Positions 8,335 to 18,463 are shown, counted from the first letter of the stretch. The stretch: DNA of 54,238 nt from an uncultured Acetatifactor sp. (GCA_910583845.1 CAJUAB010000028.1:1-54238), one strand, 5' to 3'. Notes: generated from the letters alone by a model not told the origin. Translations and numbers: made by a program.

Positions 8335-8946
8335 TTACTTCCCGAATACATCATCAACCACAAATTGAATATCTTTAATTTCAGACATCATTTTACTATA
8401 TGCTATTTTCTGTTCTTCATTCTCTGGGTCATACTGTACATCACTCGCATAATGAAGAACATATGTCTTGTTACTTGTCGCTAAAATATATCGATACGCC
8501 GTGAAATCAAGACCATTTTCTATGAATTGTTCTTCTGTCATAGCTTCTTCGTAGCAGACAATCGTAAAAAGGACGCCGCCGTCCCACGGACTTATTCTAT
8601 CACTGACATTTTTTTTGCTCTGTAAATGATAAACAATATAGTTCTGCCCATTCTTTTCTACCACATATTGCCCTTTCCAGCTATCGGGAAGTATTAGTGA
8701 AAGATTGATTCCCTCTAATTCTATAATTTCCTGTGTTACTGGTACTTCTACAATGATTTCGCGGGAAAAAGCCATTGCGCCAACACTAAAGCTGGAAAAC
8801 ATCAGTACCAGAACAGCCGCAGTTGCTAAAAGTTGTTTTATTCTCTTTTTCCGATTCCGCATGACATAATTAGGAATCAGCTCGGCCTGTTGAACAAGTT
8901 TGTCATCAATGTTTCCAATATGCTCTGAAAGCTGTTTTTTATTCAT
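8335..8946 (-). CDS. probable membrane anti-sigma factor
   Basis: A 203-residue protein. A short cytoplasmic N-terminus (about 1-37) is followed by one membrane segment (about 38-60) and an extracytoplasmic domain. Its ATG overlaps the sigma-factor stop codon (ATGA), the usual arrangement for an ECF sigma factor and its membrane-bound inhibitor. I see no zinc-binding HxxxCxxC anti-sigma motif, so it is not a classic ZAS protein; assignment rests on topology and position. The external domain would sense the signal. Confidence 0.68.
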   Translation of the reverse strand: MNKKQLSEHIGNIDDKLVQQAELIPNYVMRNRKKRIKQLLATAAVLVLMFSSFSVGAMAFSREIIVEVPVTQEIIELEGINLSLILPDSWKGQYVVEKNGQNYIVYHLQSKKNVSDRISPWDGGVLFTIVCYEEAMTEEQFIENGLDFTAYRYILATSNKTYVLHYASDVQYDPENEEQKIAYSKMMSEIKDIQFVVDDVFGK

Positions 8947-9500
8947 ACCTCAAATCCCTCGCTTTCTAAGTAACCTCTTAACTTCTGACGCATTCCATAT
9001 AGTATGGATTTTACTTTGCTTTGCGTAAAACCCGTGCTTTTACAAATGTTTTCAATGGAATCAAAATACCAGTAACGTCTAATGAAAACATTTCTCTTTT
9101 CCTCATTCTGCCGCCAAAGGAATTTATCAATTGTGCGTTCTATATGCCGTTTTTCAAATTCAGATTCGACACTGTTTGTTCCAGATACACAATCCCCTAA
9201 TTCATCTAAAGATGTAATTGCAGCAGGATTTCTCTTTGCCGCAGAAAGATATTCATATTTTTTTAATGCCAGATTTCTTGTAATTCTGCTTACAAAAGCT
9301 GAAAATATATTTGGACGCTCATCTGGAATCGCATTCCATACAGCAAAAAATGTATCATTCACACATTCCTCGCTATCTTCGTAGCTGGATAGAATATTTT
9401 GGGCAATATGTGTACATAATCCACCATATTTTAAAGAGGTTTCTTTAATTGCCTGTTCATTTCGCTCCCAGTATAACTCTACAATCCGATTATCTTCCAC
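8943..9500 (-). CDS. ECF-type RNA polymerase sigma factor
   Basis: Sigma-70 family factor of 185 residues. Region 2 is visible as DSEECVNDTFFAVWNAIP and FSAFVSRITRNLALKKY. Region 4 is NVFIRRYWYFDSIENICKST followed by the recognition helix FTQSKVKSILYGMRQKL. A GTG start at 9500 is chosen because GGGGAGG lies nine bases upstream and the product then begins MEDNRIVELYWERN, typical of this clostridial group. It probably directs its own operon and unknown targets. Confidence 0.85.
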   Translation of the reverse strand: MEDNRIVELYWERNEQAIKETSLKYGGLCTHIAQNILSSYEDSEECVNDTFFAVWNAIPDERPNIFSAFVSRITRNLALKKYEYLSAAKRNPAAITSLDELGDCVSGTNSVESEFEKRHIERTIDKFLWRQNEEKRNVFIRRYWYFDSIENICKSTGFTQSKVKSILYGMRQKLRGYLESEGFEV

Positions 9501-9716
9501 ATGAATTTTCCTCCCCTGTATCTTTTTGAAAGCTGCTTTCAATATATAAGTACGGTTTTCTCGGCATAAGTTGTAAATTTTTTTAATTTCACTTCAAATT
9601 TTTGCTTTTAGGATTGTTTTATATTATATATATTCAAATGAACAATAACAACATTGGCTTTGCTATTTGTTAATATAGAAATGAATAGGATGCCGTAGCG
9701 GTCGGCATTCGTGGTA

Positions 9717-9844
9717 ATGTGTATAACTGGCTGTTTTATGGAGTTGTGGGTAACTCTGTTTGCAGGACGTGGGAAAGCGGCTCTTTCGCTTTTCCATGTG
9801 CTGTGAACAGAGTTATCCATGACGGAATAGCCTGTTATGCACAT
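9717..9844. repeat. 128-base imperfect palindromic element
   Basis: The left arm from 9717 (ATGTGTATAACTGGCTGTTT...) and the reverse complement of the right arm ending at 9844 (ATGTGCATAACAGGCTATTC...) align over about 60 bases with scattered changes and one five-base gap. The shared cores are TAACTCTGTT and a GGAAAAGCG-like end next to an eight-base loop. A small hairpin (ATGCCG/CGGCAT, 9690-9708) precedes it. The frame open across it is a by-product of the palindrome. Candidate miniature inverted-repeat element. Confidence 0.6.
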
Positions 9845-10098
9845 TTCCGCAATGCTTGTCTTTTTCTCCTTGGTTCTTTGGGTTCGGAATAGTGTGGTGC
9901 TGGCGGTCTATCTCTTGTTTTCGGACTGCAAGTTTCTTTGACATGCAGTATAAATTGACCTATGAATTGACCTATCCATTCTCAAAAAGGAGGATTTTTA
10001 CCGAAAAACCAGTAAAATGTTACTGGCGGCATTTTCCATGCCCATAGAATAATTTACGGCTTCAGATCCCGCAAACCCTTGATTTCACAACAAAAATT
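9845..10098. other. intergenic DNA, no gene seen
   Basis: AT-rich sequence between the palindromic element and the tRNA terminator. It contains a short direct repeat (TTGACCTATGAATTGACCTAT) near 9955 and a GGAGG-like motif near 9990, but no convincing coding frame. It may be decayed mobile DNA. Confidence 0.4.
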
Positions 10099-10126
10099 AA
10101 CCCCGATGAATCTCTCCACCGGGGTT
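10099..10126 (-). terminator. intrinsic terminator of tRNA-Gln
   Basis: Reading leftward from the tRNA, the stem AACCCCG (from 10126) pairs with CGGGGTT (10105-10099) and is followed by AATTTTTG. It starts eight bases after the tRNA 3' end. Confidence 0.8.
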
Positions 10127-10133
10127 TCTCAAG

Positions 10134-10206
10134 CAGCGCTACCAGGATTCGAACCTGGAAAATGACGGAGTCAGAGTCCGTTGCCTTACCGTTTGGCGAT
10201 AGCGCT
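10134..10206 (-). tRNA. tRNA-Gln (CUG)
   Basis: A 73-base cloverleaf on the minus strand: acceptor AGCGCTA pairing with TAGCGCT, D-arm GCCAAACGGTAAGGC, anticodon arm ACGGA-CTCTGAC-TCCGT with anticodon CTG, and T-arm CCAGG-TTCGAAT-CCTGG, with discriminator G. The 3' CCA is not encoded. It has its own promoter and terminator. Its 3' end faces the AT-rich block. Confidence 0.93.
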
Positions 10207-10226
10207 ATTTGTTGATTACTTGATAG

Positions 10227-10255
10227 ATTATACACGAAGTATTTCCATTTTGCAA
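10227..10255 (-). promoter_or_regulatory. promoter of tRNA-Gln
   Basis: Minus-strand TTGCAA (10255-10250), a 17-base spacer, and a perfect TATAAT (10232-10227), 20 bases before the tRNA 5' end. Confidence 0.82.
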
Positions 10256-10315
10256 GAGGAAAATGCAAAAAAAAGAAAAATTTTCAATGTTTCAATGTTT
10301 TTTCTATGACATAAG

Positions 10316-10353
10316 CACGGCAGGACTCCTGGCTGCGCCAGATTCCCGCCGTG
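10316..10353 (-). other. long hairpin after glutamine synthetase gene
   Basis: CACGGC(A)GGACTCCTGGC pairs with GCCAGATTCCCGCCGTG. It lies 45 bases past the glnN stop. There is no T-run next to it, so it may be an RNA-stabilising 3' structure rather than a simple terminator. Confidence 0.45.
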
Positions 10354-10397
10354 CCTTGATATTCCTCCATACATCCCCGGAAACTTTGCCGCCGGAC

Positions 10398-12521
<2,124 letters not shown>

Positions 12522-12555
12522 ACAGCTTACTCCTTTTCATTGTTATGTAGATTCA

Positions 12556-12580
12556 GGCATATGCAAAACGTTCTCCGCAA
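12556..12580 (-). repeat. intercistronic GTTTTGC word, copy 1
   Basis: Minus strand TTGCGGAGAACGTTTTGCAT then ATGCC. It resembles the copies at 23107, 35694 and 47590 and lies in the glnN leader, about 35 bases before the ATG. Confidence 0.4.
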
Positions 12581-12628
12581 ATGACTGGTGATAGATCCGG
12601 CAGTTTTTCCCTGCCTTATTTCTTTCAT

Positions 12629-12657
12629 AAAATACCCTTTTTTCAGCCAGAAAGCAA
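12629..12657 (-). promoter_or_regulatory. probable promoter of glnN
   Basis: Minus-strand TTGCTT (12657-12652), a 17-base spacer, and TATTTT (12634-12629), about 108 bases before the glnN ATG. A small hairpin (GGCAG/CTGCC) follows in the leader. Confidence 0.55.
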
Positions 12658-12714
12658 GGGTTTGGCTGTCATGCCCGGATTGCGCGATGTATACCGGACA
12701 GGAAAGGGATCATT

Positions 12715-13968
12715 TCAGCGTCCGTCAGGATCATTCCGGACCCGCAGCAGGTCATACATCTCCGCGGCCCGGGACAGACGCAGCCAGATCCGCTGCTTCG
12801 CGTGGGGACAGCTTTCCACCGGCTGCAGGTCGCCGTCGTACATCGCCTCCACCGTCGCTTCCACATTGCCGCCGTCGGGCTTCATGATTTCAATGACATC
12901 TCCCACGCGGAATTTATTGCGCTGCTCAATACGCGCCAGCATCGTGGAAGACACCTCCCGGACGCACCCCAGATATGTATATTCATCCACATAGGTGCTG
13001 TTGTCATAGATCTGGGTATTTTCATCCGGTTTTCCAAAATAGAAGCCGGTGGAAAAAGGCCGGTGTGTACATTTGGCGATTTCCGCTCTGTACCACTCCC
13101 GGTTCTTCCTGTACTTTTCCTCATCTTCAAAATAATCGTCCAGGGCCCTCCGGTAAGCGCGGGCCACAGCCGCCACATACAGGGCGGTTTTCATGCGCCC
13201 CTCAATCTTGAAGCTGTCGATGCCTGCTGCCGCCAGTTCCGGAATGTGGTCGATCATACACAAATCTGTGGAATTAAAAATAAACGTTCCCCTTTCATTC
13301 TCATACACCGGCAGATACGCTCCCGGCCTGGTCTCCTCCACCACCGCATACTTCCATCGGCAGGGATGGGTGCAGGCCCCCTTGTTGGCATCACGCCCGG
13401 TAAAATAATTGCTGAGAAGGCAGCGCCCGGAGTAGGAGATGCACATGGCCCCATGGACAAAGCTCTCAATCTCCATCTCCGCGGGAATATGACGCCGGAT
13501 CAGGGCAATTTCTTCCAGGGACAGTTCCCGGGCGGACACCACCCTCTTTGCCCCCAGCTTCCACCAGAACAGCCAGGTCCGGTAGTTCGTATTGTTGGCC
13601 TGGGTGGATATATGAATCTCCGCCTCCGGCCAGACCTCCCTGGCCAGTGTAAACAGGCCCGGGTCGGAGATAATAAGGGCGTCCGCCCGTTGGGGCCGCA
13701 TATCCCGCAGCTCCGCAAAATACCGCTTTGCTCCCTCCAGATCCCCGTTGTGCGCCAGAATATTGGCGGTCACATACACTTTCACTCCATGGGCATGGGC
13801 GAAAGCAATGCCCTCCGCCATCTCCCCCATGGAAAAGTTTTTTGCTTTGGCCCGCAGGCCGTAAGCCTCCCCTCCGATATATACCGCGTCCGCGCCAAAA
13901 ATCACCGCTGTCCGCAGCGCCTCAGGACCTGAGGCCGGAATCAGCAGCTCCGGTTTCCTACCTTTCAT
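12715..13968 (-). CDS. U32 family protein, tRNA hydroxylation protein TrhP-like
   Basis: Peptidase-U32 family protein of 417 residues. Members next to TrmR (YrrN/YrrO in B. subtilis, YegQ/TrhP in E. coli) form 5-hydroxyuridine at tRNA wobble position 34. Visible family features are PELLIPASGPEALRTAVIFG, ADAVYIGG, the IHISTQANNTN strand and the family signature region MEIESFVHGAMCISYSGRC, with conserved cysteines including that of GACTHPCRW. Eleven bases separate it from the upstream methyltransferase gene. That pairing is the main reason to prefer tRNA modification over collagenase or protease naming. Confidence 0.87.
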   Translation of the reverse strand: MKGRKPELLIPASGPEALRTAVIFGADAVYIGGEAYGLRAKAKNFSMGEMAEGIAFAHAHGVKVYVTANILAHNGDLEGAKRYFAELRDMRPQRADALIISDPGLFTLAREVWPEAEIHISTQANNTNYRTWLFWWKLGAKRVVSARELSLEEIALIRRHIPAEMEIESFVHGAMCISYSGRCLLSNYFTGRDANKGACTHPCRWKYAVVEETRPGAYLPVYENERGTFIFNSTDLCMIDHIPELAAAGIDSFKIEGRMKTALYVAAVARAYRRALDDYFEDEEKYRKNREWYRAEIAKCTHRPFSTGFYFGKPDENTQIYDNSTYVDEYTYLGCVREVSSTMLARIEQRNKFRVGDVIEIMKPDGGNVEATVEAMYDGDLQPVESCPHAKQRIWLRLSRAAEMYDLLRVRNDPDGR

Positions 13969-13979
13969 ACAGCACTCTC

Positions 13980-14639
13980 CTACTCCGGATCAACCAGACA
14001 GTTTTTCACGCTCAATGTCACCCCGTCCCCCACGGGCAGGATACAGGTCCGCAGCCGGGGATGATGGGTCAGTTCATAGAGATACTCCCGCATCCGGGCA
14101 TGAATCGTCCGGTTCCGGCGAGTCACCGCGTACCGGGACTCCGCGATGTCCCCACCCTGCAGCACATTGTCCGACACCAACAGCCCGCCTTCCGGCAACA
14201 GACGCAGAATGTCCGGCAGAAAGCGGATATACTGCCCCTTGGCGGCATCCATAAAAATCATGTCCACGGGTTCTTCCAGCTCCCGCAGGATATCCAGGGC
14301 ATCCCCGGCCAGAAGCGTGATCTGCTGCTGCCGTCCGGCTCTGGCAAAATTCTCCGCTGCCTGCGCCAGCCTTTTCTCACATTTCTCTATGGTTGTAATA
14401 TGACAGCCTTCCGGCCCATACTCACTCATCAGCAGCGCCGAAAACCCGATGGCCGTTCCCACCTCCAGAATTTTCATGGGGCGGTGGGCCGCCAGCAAAA
14501 ACCGGATAAGCCCCTGCGTCTCCCTGCGGATCACGGGGACCCGCGCCGCCAGGGCTTCCTTCTCCAGATTCTCCAAAAAAGGCGTGTTGCCTTTATCAAA
14601 CGAATTAATAAAGGCAACCATTCTCTCATCTGCAATCAT
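13980..14639 (-). CDS. trmR: SAM-dependent O-methyltransferase, TrmR-like
   Basis: A 219-residue class I methyltransferase of the O-methyltransferase (YrrM) family. The SAM motif is ILEVGTAIGFSALLMSEYGP, followed by ITTIEKCEKR, DMIFMDAAKGQY and LLVSDNVLQGG. In B. subtilis YrrM (TrmR) methylates tRNA 5-hydroxyuridine to 5-methoxyuridine, acting after the U32 enzymes encoded next to it. The ATG at 14639 is five bases beyond the stop of the mltG-like gene; the frame extends further upstream into that gene without a good ribosome binding site. Confidence 0.88.
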   Translation of the reverse strand: MIADERMVAFINSFDKGNTPFLENLEKEALAARVPVIRRETQGLIRFLLAAHRPMKILEVGTAIGFSALLMSEYGPEGCHITTIEKCEKRLAQAAENFARAGRQQQITLLAGDALDILRELEEPVDMIFMDAAKGQYIRFLPDILRLLPEGGLLVSDNVLQGGDIAESRYAVTRRNRTIHARMREYLYELTHHPRLRTCILPVGDGVTLSVKNCLVDPE

Positions 14640-14643
14640 AAAA

Positions 14644-15147
14644 TTATTCGGCCCCCTCCGGATTTTCCTCTCCGTCGGGATCGGAGTCAGGGTCAGCCTC
14701 AGGGGCGGCATTGGGGTCCGTGCCCTGGTTGATAATATCCTGCGGCAGATCATCCATGCCCGCGGGTTCCACCGGCTCCACTACAGGCTCCCTGGTCATG
14801 GCCTCCATCATCTCTTCTACCTTCATGGCGGTACTCAGTTCAAAATCTCCCGCTTTCAGGTCCTTGCGGAACTCGGAAAAATAGTATTGCAGGACAAACA
14901 GCCTGTCATCCCGGATCAGCCCCTTGCTCAGGAAAAGCTGTCCCATCTCTTTAGGGGACATATCCTCGGGGATGGTCACCACAATGGCCCGTCCCTCTCC
15001 CGCCGACATGGCGGGTTCCTCAAAAACCCTGTACCCATAATCATAAGCCAGGATAGCGCCGCGGTAGATCATCATGATAATCAATACGGCAAATGCCACT
15101 TTTAATATTGTGCCGCACACCGCGGCTATAAGACTTTTCGCGTTCAT
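14644..15147 (-). CDS. MltG-like membrane protein lacking the catalytic part
   Basis: A 167-residue protein with one N-terminal membrane segment (about 12-32) and an extracytoplasmic domain resembling the YceG/MltG N-terminal region (VVTIPEDMSPKEMGQLFLSK, then LRKDLKAGDFEL-like, MKVEEMMEAM). A Pro/Asp/Glu-rich tail follows. At about half of MltG length it lacks the catalytic Glu region, so lytic activity is unlikely. Its position before trmR matches yrrL (mltG) before yrrM in Bacillus. The ATG at 15147 follows AGGTGG. Confidence 0.75.
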   Translation of the reverse strand: MNAKSLIAAVCGTILKVAFAVLIIMMIYRGAILAYDYGYRVFEEPAMSAGEGRAIVVTIPEDMSPKEMGQLFLSKGLIRDDRLFVLQYYFSEFRKDLKAGDFELSTAMKVEEMMEAMTREPVVEPVEPAGMDDLPQDIINQGTDPNAAPEADPDSDPDGEENPEGAE

Positions 15148-15172
15148 GCCTGTACCACCTGTTTCCCGATTC

Positions 15173-15502
15173 CTACTCAAAATTCAGCGCTTCCGTGATG
15201 TTGAAGTTGATCTGCTGGATCTGGCGGCACAGGGCCAGTTCAGCCGCCAGAAAATCGGACACCAGCGGGTTCTCCCTGAAATCCGAGTATGCCTGCTCAA
15301 ACTGCTCGATCCGCTCAAACGCCATGTCTCCTGTGTTCTGCATCACATAGTTTTCTCTTCGGAACTCGTCAATCTTTTCTTTCAGCTCCGGCTGCTCCTT
15401 CACCGCCGCAAGCGCCAGCATATATTTGCCGTATGCCTCCGATTCCCTGATTGCTCCGATCAGGCTCTCCACTGCCTGGTCCAGATGTCCATCCAGCCTC
15501 AT
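15173..15502 (-). CDS. YlbF family regulator
   Basis: A 109-residue all-helical YlbF/YmcA-type protein: LDQAVESLIGAIRESEAYGK, then ELKEKIDEFRREN and LVSDFLAAELALCRQIQQIN. In B. subtilis YlbF, YmcA and YaaT form a complex that affects RNase Y-dependent mRNA maturation. Here the gene follows the RNase J gene directly, which fits an RNA-decay link. The ATG at 15502 is chosen for GGAG seven bases upstream; the frame continues to 15574 through a GC-rich hairpin region. Confidence 0.85.
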   Translation of the reverse strand: MRLDGHLDQAVESLIGAIRESEAYGKYMLALAAVKEQPELKEKIDEFRRENYVMQNTGDMAFERIEQFEQAYSDFRENPLVSDFLAAELALCRQIQQINFNITEALNFE

Positions 15503-15582
15503 CTCCACTCTCCTTCCTTCTGCCTGCCGCGGGCCACAGGCCGTAGGCCCGGAGCGCCAGGCTCCGCCGGTCACGGTTGGAA

Positions 15583-17265
15583 CTATACTTCCATAATAAT
15601 AGGCAGAATCATGGGGCGTCTCTTGGTCTTCCTCCAGACAAACTCGCCCAGCGCGTCCTTGGTGGTGCTCTTGAGCTTTCCCCAGTCCGTTATGCCCCTG
15701 TCCAGACAGCCGGAGAGCGCGCTGTCCACCACCTGATGGGCCTCTTCCATCAGTTCGTCCGATTCCCTCACATAGACAAAACCCCTGGACACAATATCCG
15801 GCCCCGCCACCAGCTGGCCGCTGTATTTATCCAGACTCATGACCACGATCAGAATGCCGTCCTCCGCCAGGTGCTGCCTGTCCCGCAGCACCACATTGCC
15901 CACATCGCCCACACCCAGTCCGTCTACCAGAATACTGCCCACAGGCACATGGCCGGTGACGCTGGCCCTGTTGTCATCCAGCTCCAGCACGTCTCCGGAG
16001 GACAGGATAAAGATATGATCCTTGTCAATGCCCAGATTCTCCGCAATTCTGGCCTGGGCCTTGAGATGCTTGTACTCTCCGTGTACGGGTACCGCGTACT
16101 TGGGATGCACCAGCGTGTAGATCAGCTTGATCTCCTCCTGGCAGGCATGTCCCGACACGTGGGTATCCTGAAAAATAACGTCCGCGCCCTTGCGCAGCAG
16201 TTCATTGATGATCTTGGTCACGGCCTTCTCATTGCCCGGTATGGGGCTTGACGAAAAGATCACCGTATCCCCGTGGCCGATGGTAATTTTCTTATGCATG
16301 TTGCTGGCCATACGGCTCAGGGCCGCCATGCTCTCCCCCTGACTGCCGGTGGTGATGATCACCTGCTTCTCGTCAGGGTAATTCTTAAGCTGGTCAATCT
16401 CGATCAGCGTATTCTCCGGAATATTGATGCAGCCCAGATTGATGGCAGTCTCAATGACATTTACCATGCTGCGGCCTTCCACCACCACCTTGCGCCCGAA
16501 CTTGTAGGCCGTATTGATGATCTGCTGCACCCTGTCCACATTGGACGCGAATGTGGCCACAAAAATCCGGGTGTTTTTATGCTCCTCAAACAGCGTGTCA
16601 AACGTTCTTCCCACCGTCCTCTCGGAGGGAGTGAATCCCGGCCTCTCCGCGTTGGTAGAATCACACATCAGCGCCAGCACACCCTTTTTACCGATCTCCG
16701 CGAAACGGGTCAGGTCTATGGCATCACCGAATACCGGCGTGTAATCCACCTTGAAGTCTCCTGTGTGTACCACCGTTCCCGCCGGGGAATAGATGGCCAG
16801 TGCGGCCGCGTCCACAATGCTGTGGTTGGTTTTGATATATTCCACCCGGAATTGCCCCAGATTGATGGACTGTCCGAATTTCACCACCTTGCGCTTGGTG
16901 CCCTTCATGAGATTATGCTCTTTCAGCTTGTTTTCAATAATACCCATGGTCAGCCGCGTGGCGTACACCGGCACGTTGATCTCCTTCAGCACATAGGGCA
17001 GAGCGCCGATATGATCCTCATGTCCGTGGGTGATCACAAATCCTTTGACTTTGTCCACATTGTCCTTCAGGTACGTGATATCCGGGATCACCAGGTCGAT
17101 GCCCAGCATGTCGTCCGCCGGAAACGCCAGACCGCAGTCCACCACAATAATACTGTCCTCGTACTCAAAGGCAGTAATGTTCATGCCAATCAATTCCAGG
17201 CCGCCCAGAGGGATAATTTTCAACCTGGATGTGCTGTCACCCTTATTCTCTTTTTTCCTGTTCAA
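15583..17265 (-). CDS. rnjA: ribonuclease J
   Basis: Metallo-beta-lactamase/beta-CASP nuclease of about 560 residues acting in mRNA decay and RNA 5' processing, endo- and 5'-exonucleolytic. The zinc motif HGHEDHIGALP, later HTGDFKVD, the beta-CASP motifs (ATFASNVDR, STTGSQGE-like ITTGSQGE) and VPVHGEYKHL are visible. The first ATG (17286) has no ribosome binding site. A TTG eight codons in (17265) has GGAGG at eight bases, so TTG is the likelier start. Confidence 0.93.
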   Translation of the reverse strand: MNRKKENKGDSTSRLKIIPLGGLELIGMNITAFEYEDSIIVVDCGLAFPADDMLGIDLVIPDITYLKDNVDKVKGFVITHGHEDHIGALPYVLKEINVPVYATRLTMGIIENKLKEHNLMKGTKRKVVKFGQSINLGQFRVEYIKTNHSIVDAAALAIYSPAGTVVHTGDFKVDYTPVFGDAIDLTRFAEIGKKGVLALMCDSTNAERPGFTPSERTVGRTFDTLFEEHKNTRIFVATFASNVDRVQQIINTAYKFGRKVVVEGRSMVNVIETAINLGCINIPENTLIEIDQLKNYPDEKQVIITTGSQGESMAALSRMASNMHKKITIGHGDTVIFSSSPIPGNEKAVTKIINELLRKGADVIFQDTHVSGHACQEEIKLIYTLVHPKYAVPVHGEYKHLKAQARIAENLGIDKDHIFILSSGDVLELDDNRASVTGHVPVGSILVDGLGVGDVGNVVLRDRQHLAEDGILIVVMSLDKYSGQLVAGPDIVSRGFVYVRESDELMEEAHQVVDSALSGCLDRGITDWGKLKSTTKDALGEFVWRKTKRRPMILPIIMEV

Positions 17266-17341
17266 TAGATGTTCCTCCGATTCCATAAAACGTTCAAAGC
17301 CGTCATGAGAAGCCCCTGTCTGTCAGAGGCGGCTTCAAACT

Positions 17342-17605
17342 CTACACAAATTCCACGTCTTCCAGCATGTTCTCAAACACGCCGGCAACCGCATGCAGTT
17401 CCTCATCATCCGATACGATGACAAATACACTCTCTTCTTCTCCGTCCTGAGACATGTCTTTGAGAATCAATGCCTCCCCGTCGCCATCCTCAAAGTCTGT
17501 CACCAGAATATAGTTATAGCCGCCGATTCTGGTCTGTTCCAGCACAAAAAAATCCACTGGCGCCTCACCGTCGGGATTAAAGGTGATCTTCTCCAATTTA
17601 CCCAA
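17342..17605 (-). CDS. DUF1292 family protein (YrzB-like)
   Basis: An 87-residue acidic protein of the DUF1292 family: FFVLEQTRIGGYNYILVTD, then EALILKDMS and the FVIVSDDEELHAVAGVFENM C-terminal block. Function unknown. It keeps its place after ruvX as in the B. subtilis yrzL-yrrK-yrzB order. AGGAGG precedes its start. Confidence 0.88.
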   Translation of the reverse strand: MGKLEKITFNPDGEAPVDFFVLEQTRIGGYNYILVTDFEDGDGEALILKDMSQDGEEESVFVIVSDDEELHAVAGVFENMLEDVEFV

Positions 17606-17665
17606 ATCAATTCCTCCTGCAACGAAAACCCGCGCTCCGCAGGAAATCCGTTGTCATGCAAATCA

Positions 17666-18118
17666 TTACCGCTCCGGACCTGCGGAGTCTTTGCCGGCCC
17701 CCGCCTTGAAATCCAGATATCCCTGCAAGATCAGGCTCGCCGCGATCATGTCCACATAGTCCTTCCGGCGCTCCCCGCGTATACCGGCCTCTGTCATGGC
17801 CCTGTCCGCCGCCACCGTGGTGAGCCTCTCATCCCACATCGTCACGGGAAGGCCTGTCCTGCGCTCCAGCGCTTCCCGGAACTGTCTGGTGAGCTTCGCC
17901 CGCTCCCCCTCCGTGGCGTTCATATTCCTGGGCAGGCCCAGCACGATCTCTTCCACCTCATATTCCACGATCAATGCCTCTATTCTGGCATAAGTCCGCC
18001 GCAGCTTATTTTCCTCGCCGCGCCGGATAATCTCCAGTCCCTGCGCCGTAATACCCAGAGGATCGCTGACGGCCACCCCCACTGTCTTTGATCCAAAGTC
18101 AAGCCCCATAATCCGCAT
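17666..18118 (-). CDS. ruvX: Holliday junction resolvase-like protein RuvX/YqgF
   Basis: A 150-residue RNase H-fold nuclease. MRIMGLDFGSKTVGVAVSDP carries the first catalytic Asp, VEEIVLGLPRNMN the Glu region, and DERLTTVAA and VDMIAASLILQGYL the later acidic sites. Family members have been linked to rRNA processing and recombination intermediates. It is cotranscribed between ireB and the DUF1292 gene. Full length with a short charged tail. Confidence 0.92.
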   Translation of the reverse strand: MRIMGLDFGSKTVGVAVSDPLGITAQGLEIIRRGEENKLRRTYARIEALIVEYEVEEIVLGLPRNMNATEGERAKLTRQFREALERRTGLPVTMWDERLTTVAADRAMTEAGIRGERRKDYVDMIAASLILQGYLDFKAGAGKDSAGPER

Positions 18119-18160
18119 AATGCCACCTCCGTCCAGTGCTCTATCCGGCCGGACAGAGCG

Positions 18161-18430
18161 CTATGCATGCCACTGGTTATGGCGGATATACTCGGTCAGC
18201 AGTTCCTCCACAATCTCGTCCCGCTCCACTCTCATGATCAGGCTGCGCGCGCTCTTGTGGCTGGTGATATAAGTAGGGTCCCCGCTCATGATATAGCCCA
18301 CGATCTGGTTCACCGGATCGTATCCCTTTTCGGTCAACGCTTCATATACGGTGGAAAGGATCACTTTTACACCGGTGTTCTCTGGTTCTGTCTGTACTTT
18401 GAAGTATTGTGTATTCCCTAAATCCTGCAT
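18161..18430 (-). CDS. ireB: IreB family (UPF0297) regulatory phosphoprotein
   Basis: An 89-residue UPF0297 protein: NTQYFKVQTE, VYEALTEKGYDPVNQIVGYI, SGDPTYITSHKSARSLI and the basic C-terminal helix. In Enterococcus faecalis IreB is a substrate of the PASTA Ser/Thr kinase IreK and affects cephalosporin tolerance. Thr-rich N-terminal residues are present here. First gene of the operon ireB-ruvX-DUF1292 and onward, with a likely promoter immediately upstream. Confidence 0.92.
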   Translation of the reverse strand: MQDLGNTQYFKVQTEPENTGVKVILSTVYEALTEKGYDPVNQIVGYIMSGDPTYITSHKSARSLIMRVERDEIVEELLTEYIRHNQWHA

Positions 18431-18463
18431 ATGTCCTCCACGAATGTATCCTGCTATTTTCTA

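Noticed and set aside
9608..9844. 78-codon frame over the palindromic element
   Set aside because: It exists because the palindrome lacks stops; both strands give similar short products, and no ribosome binding site is seen.
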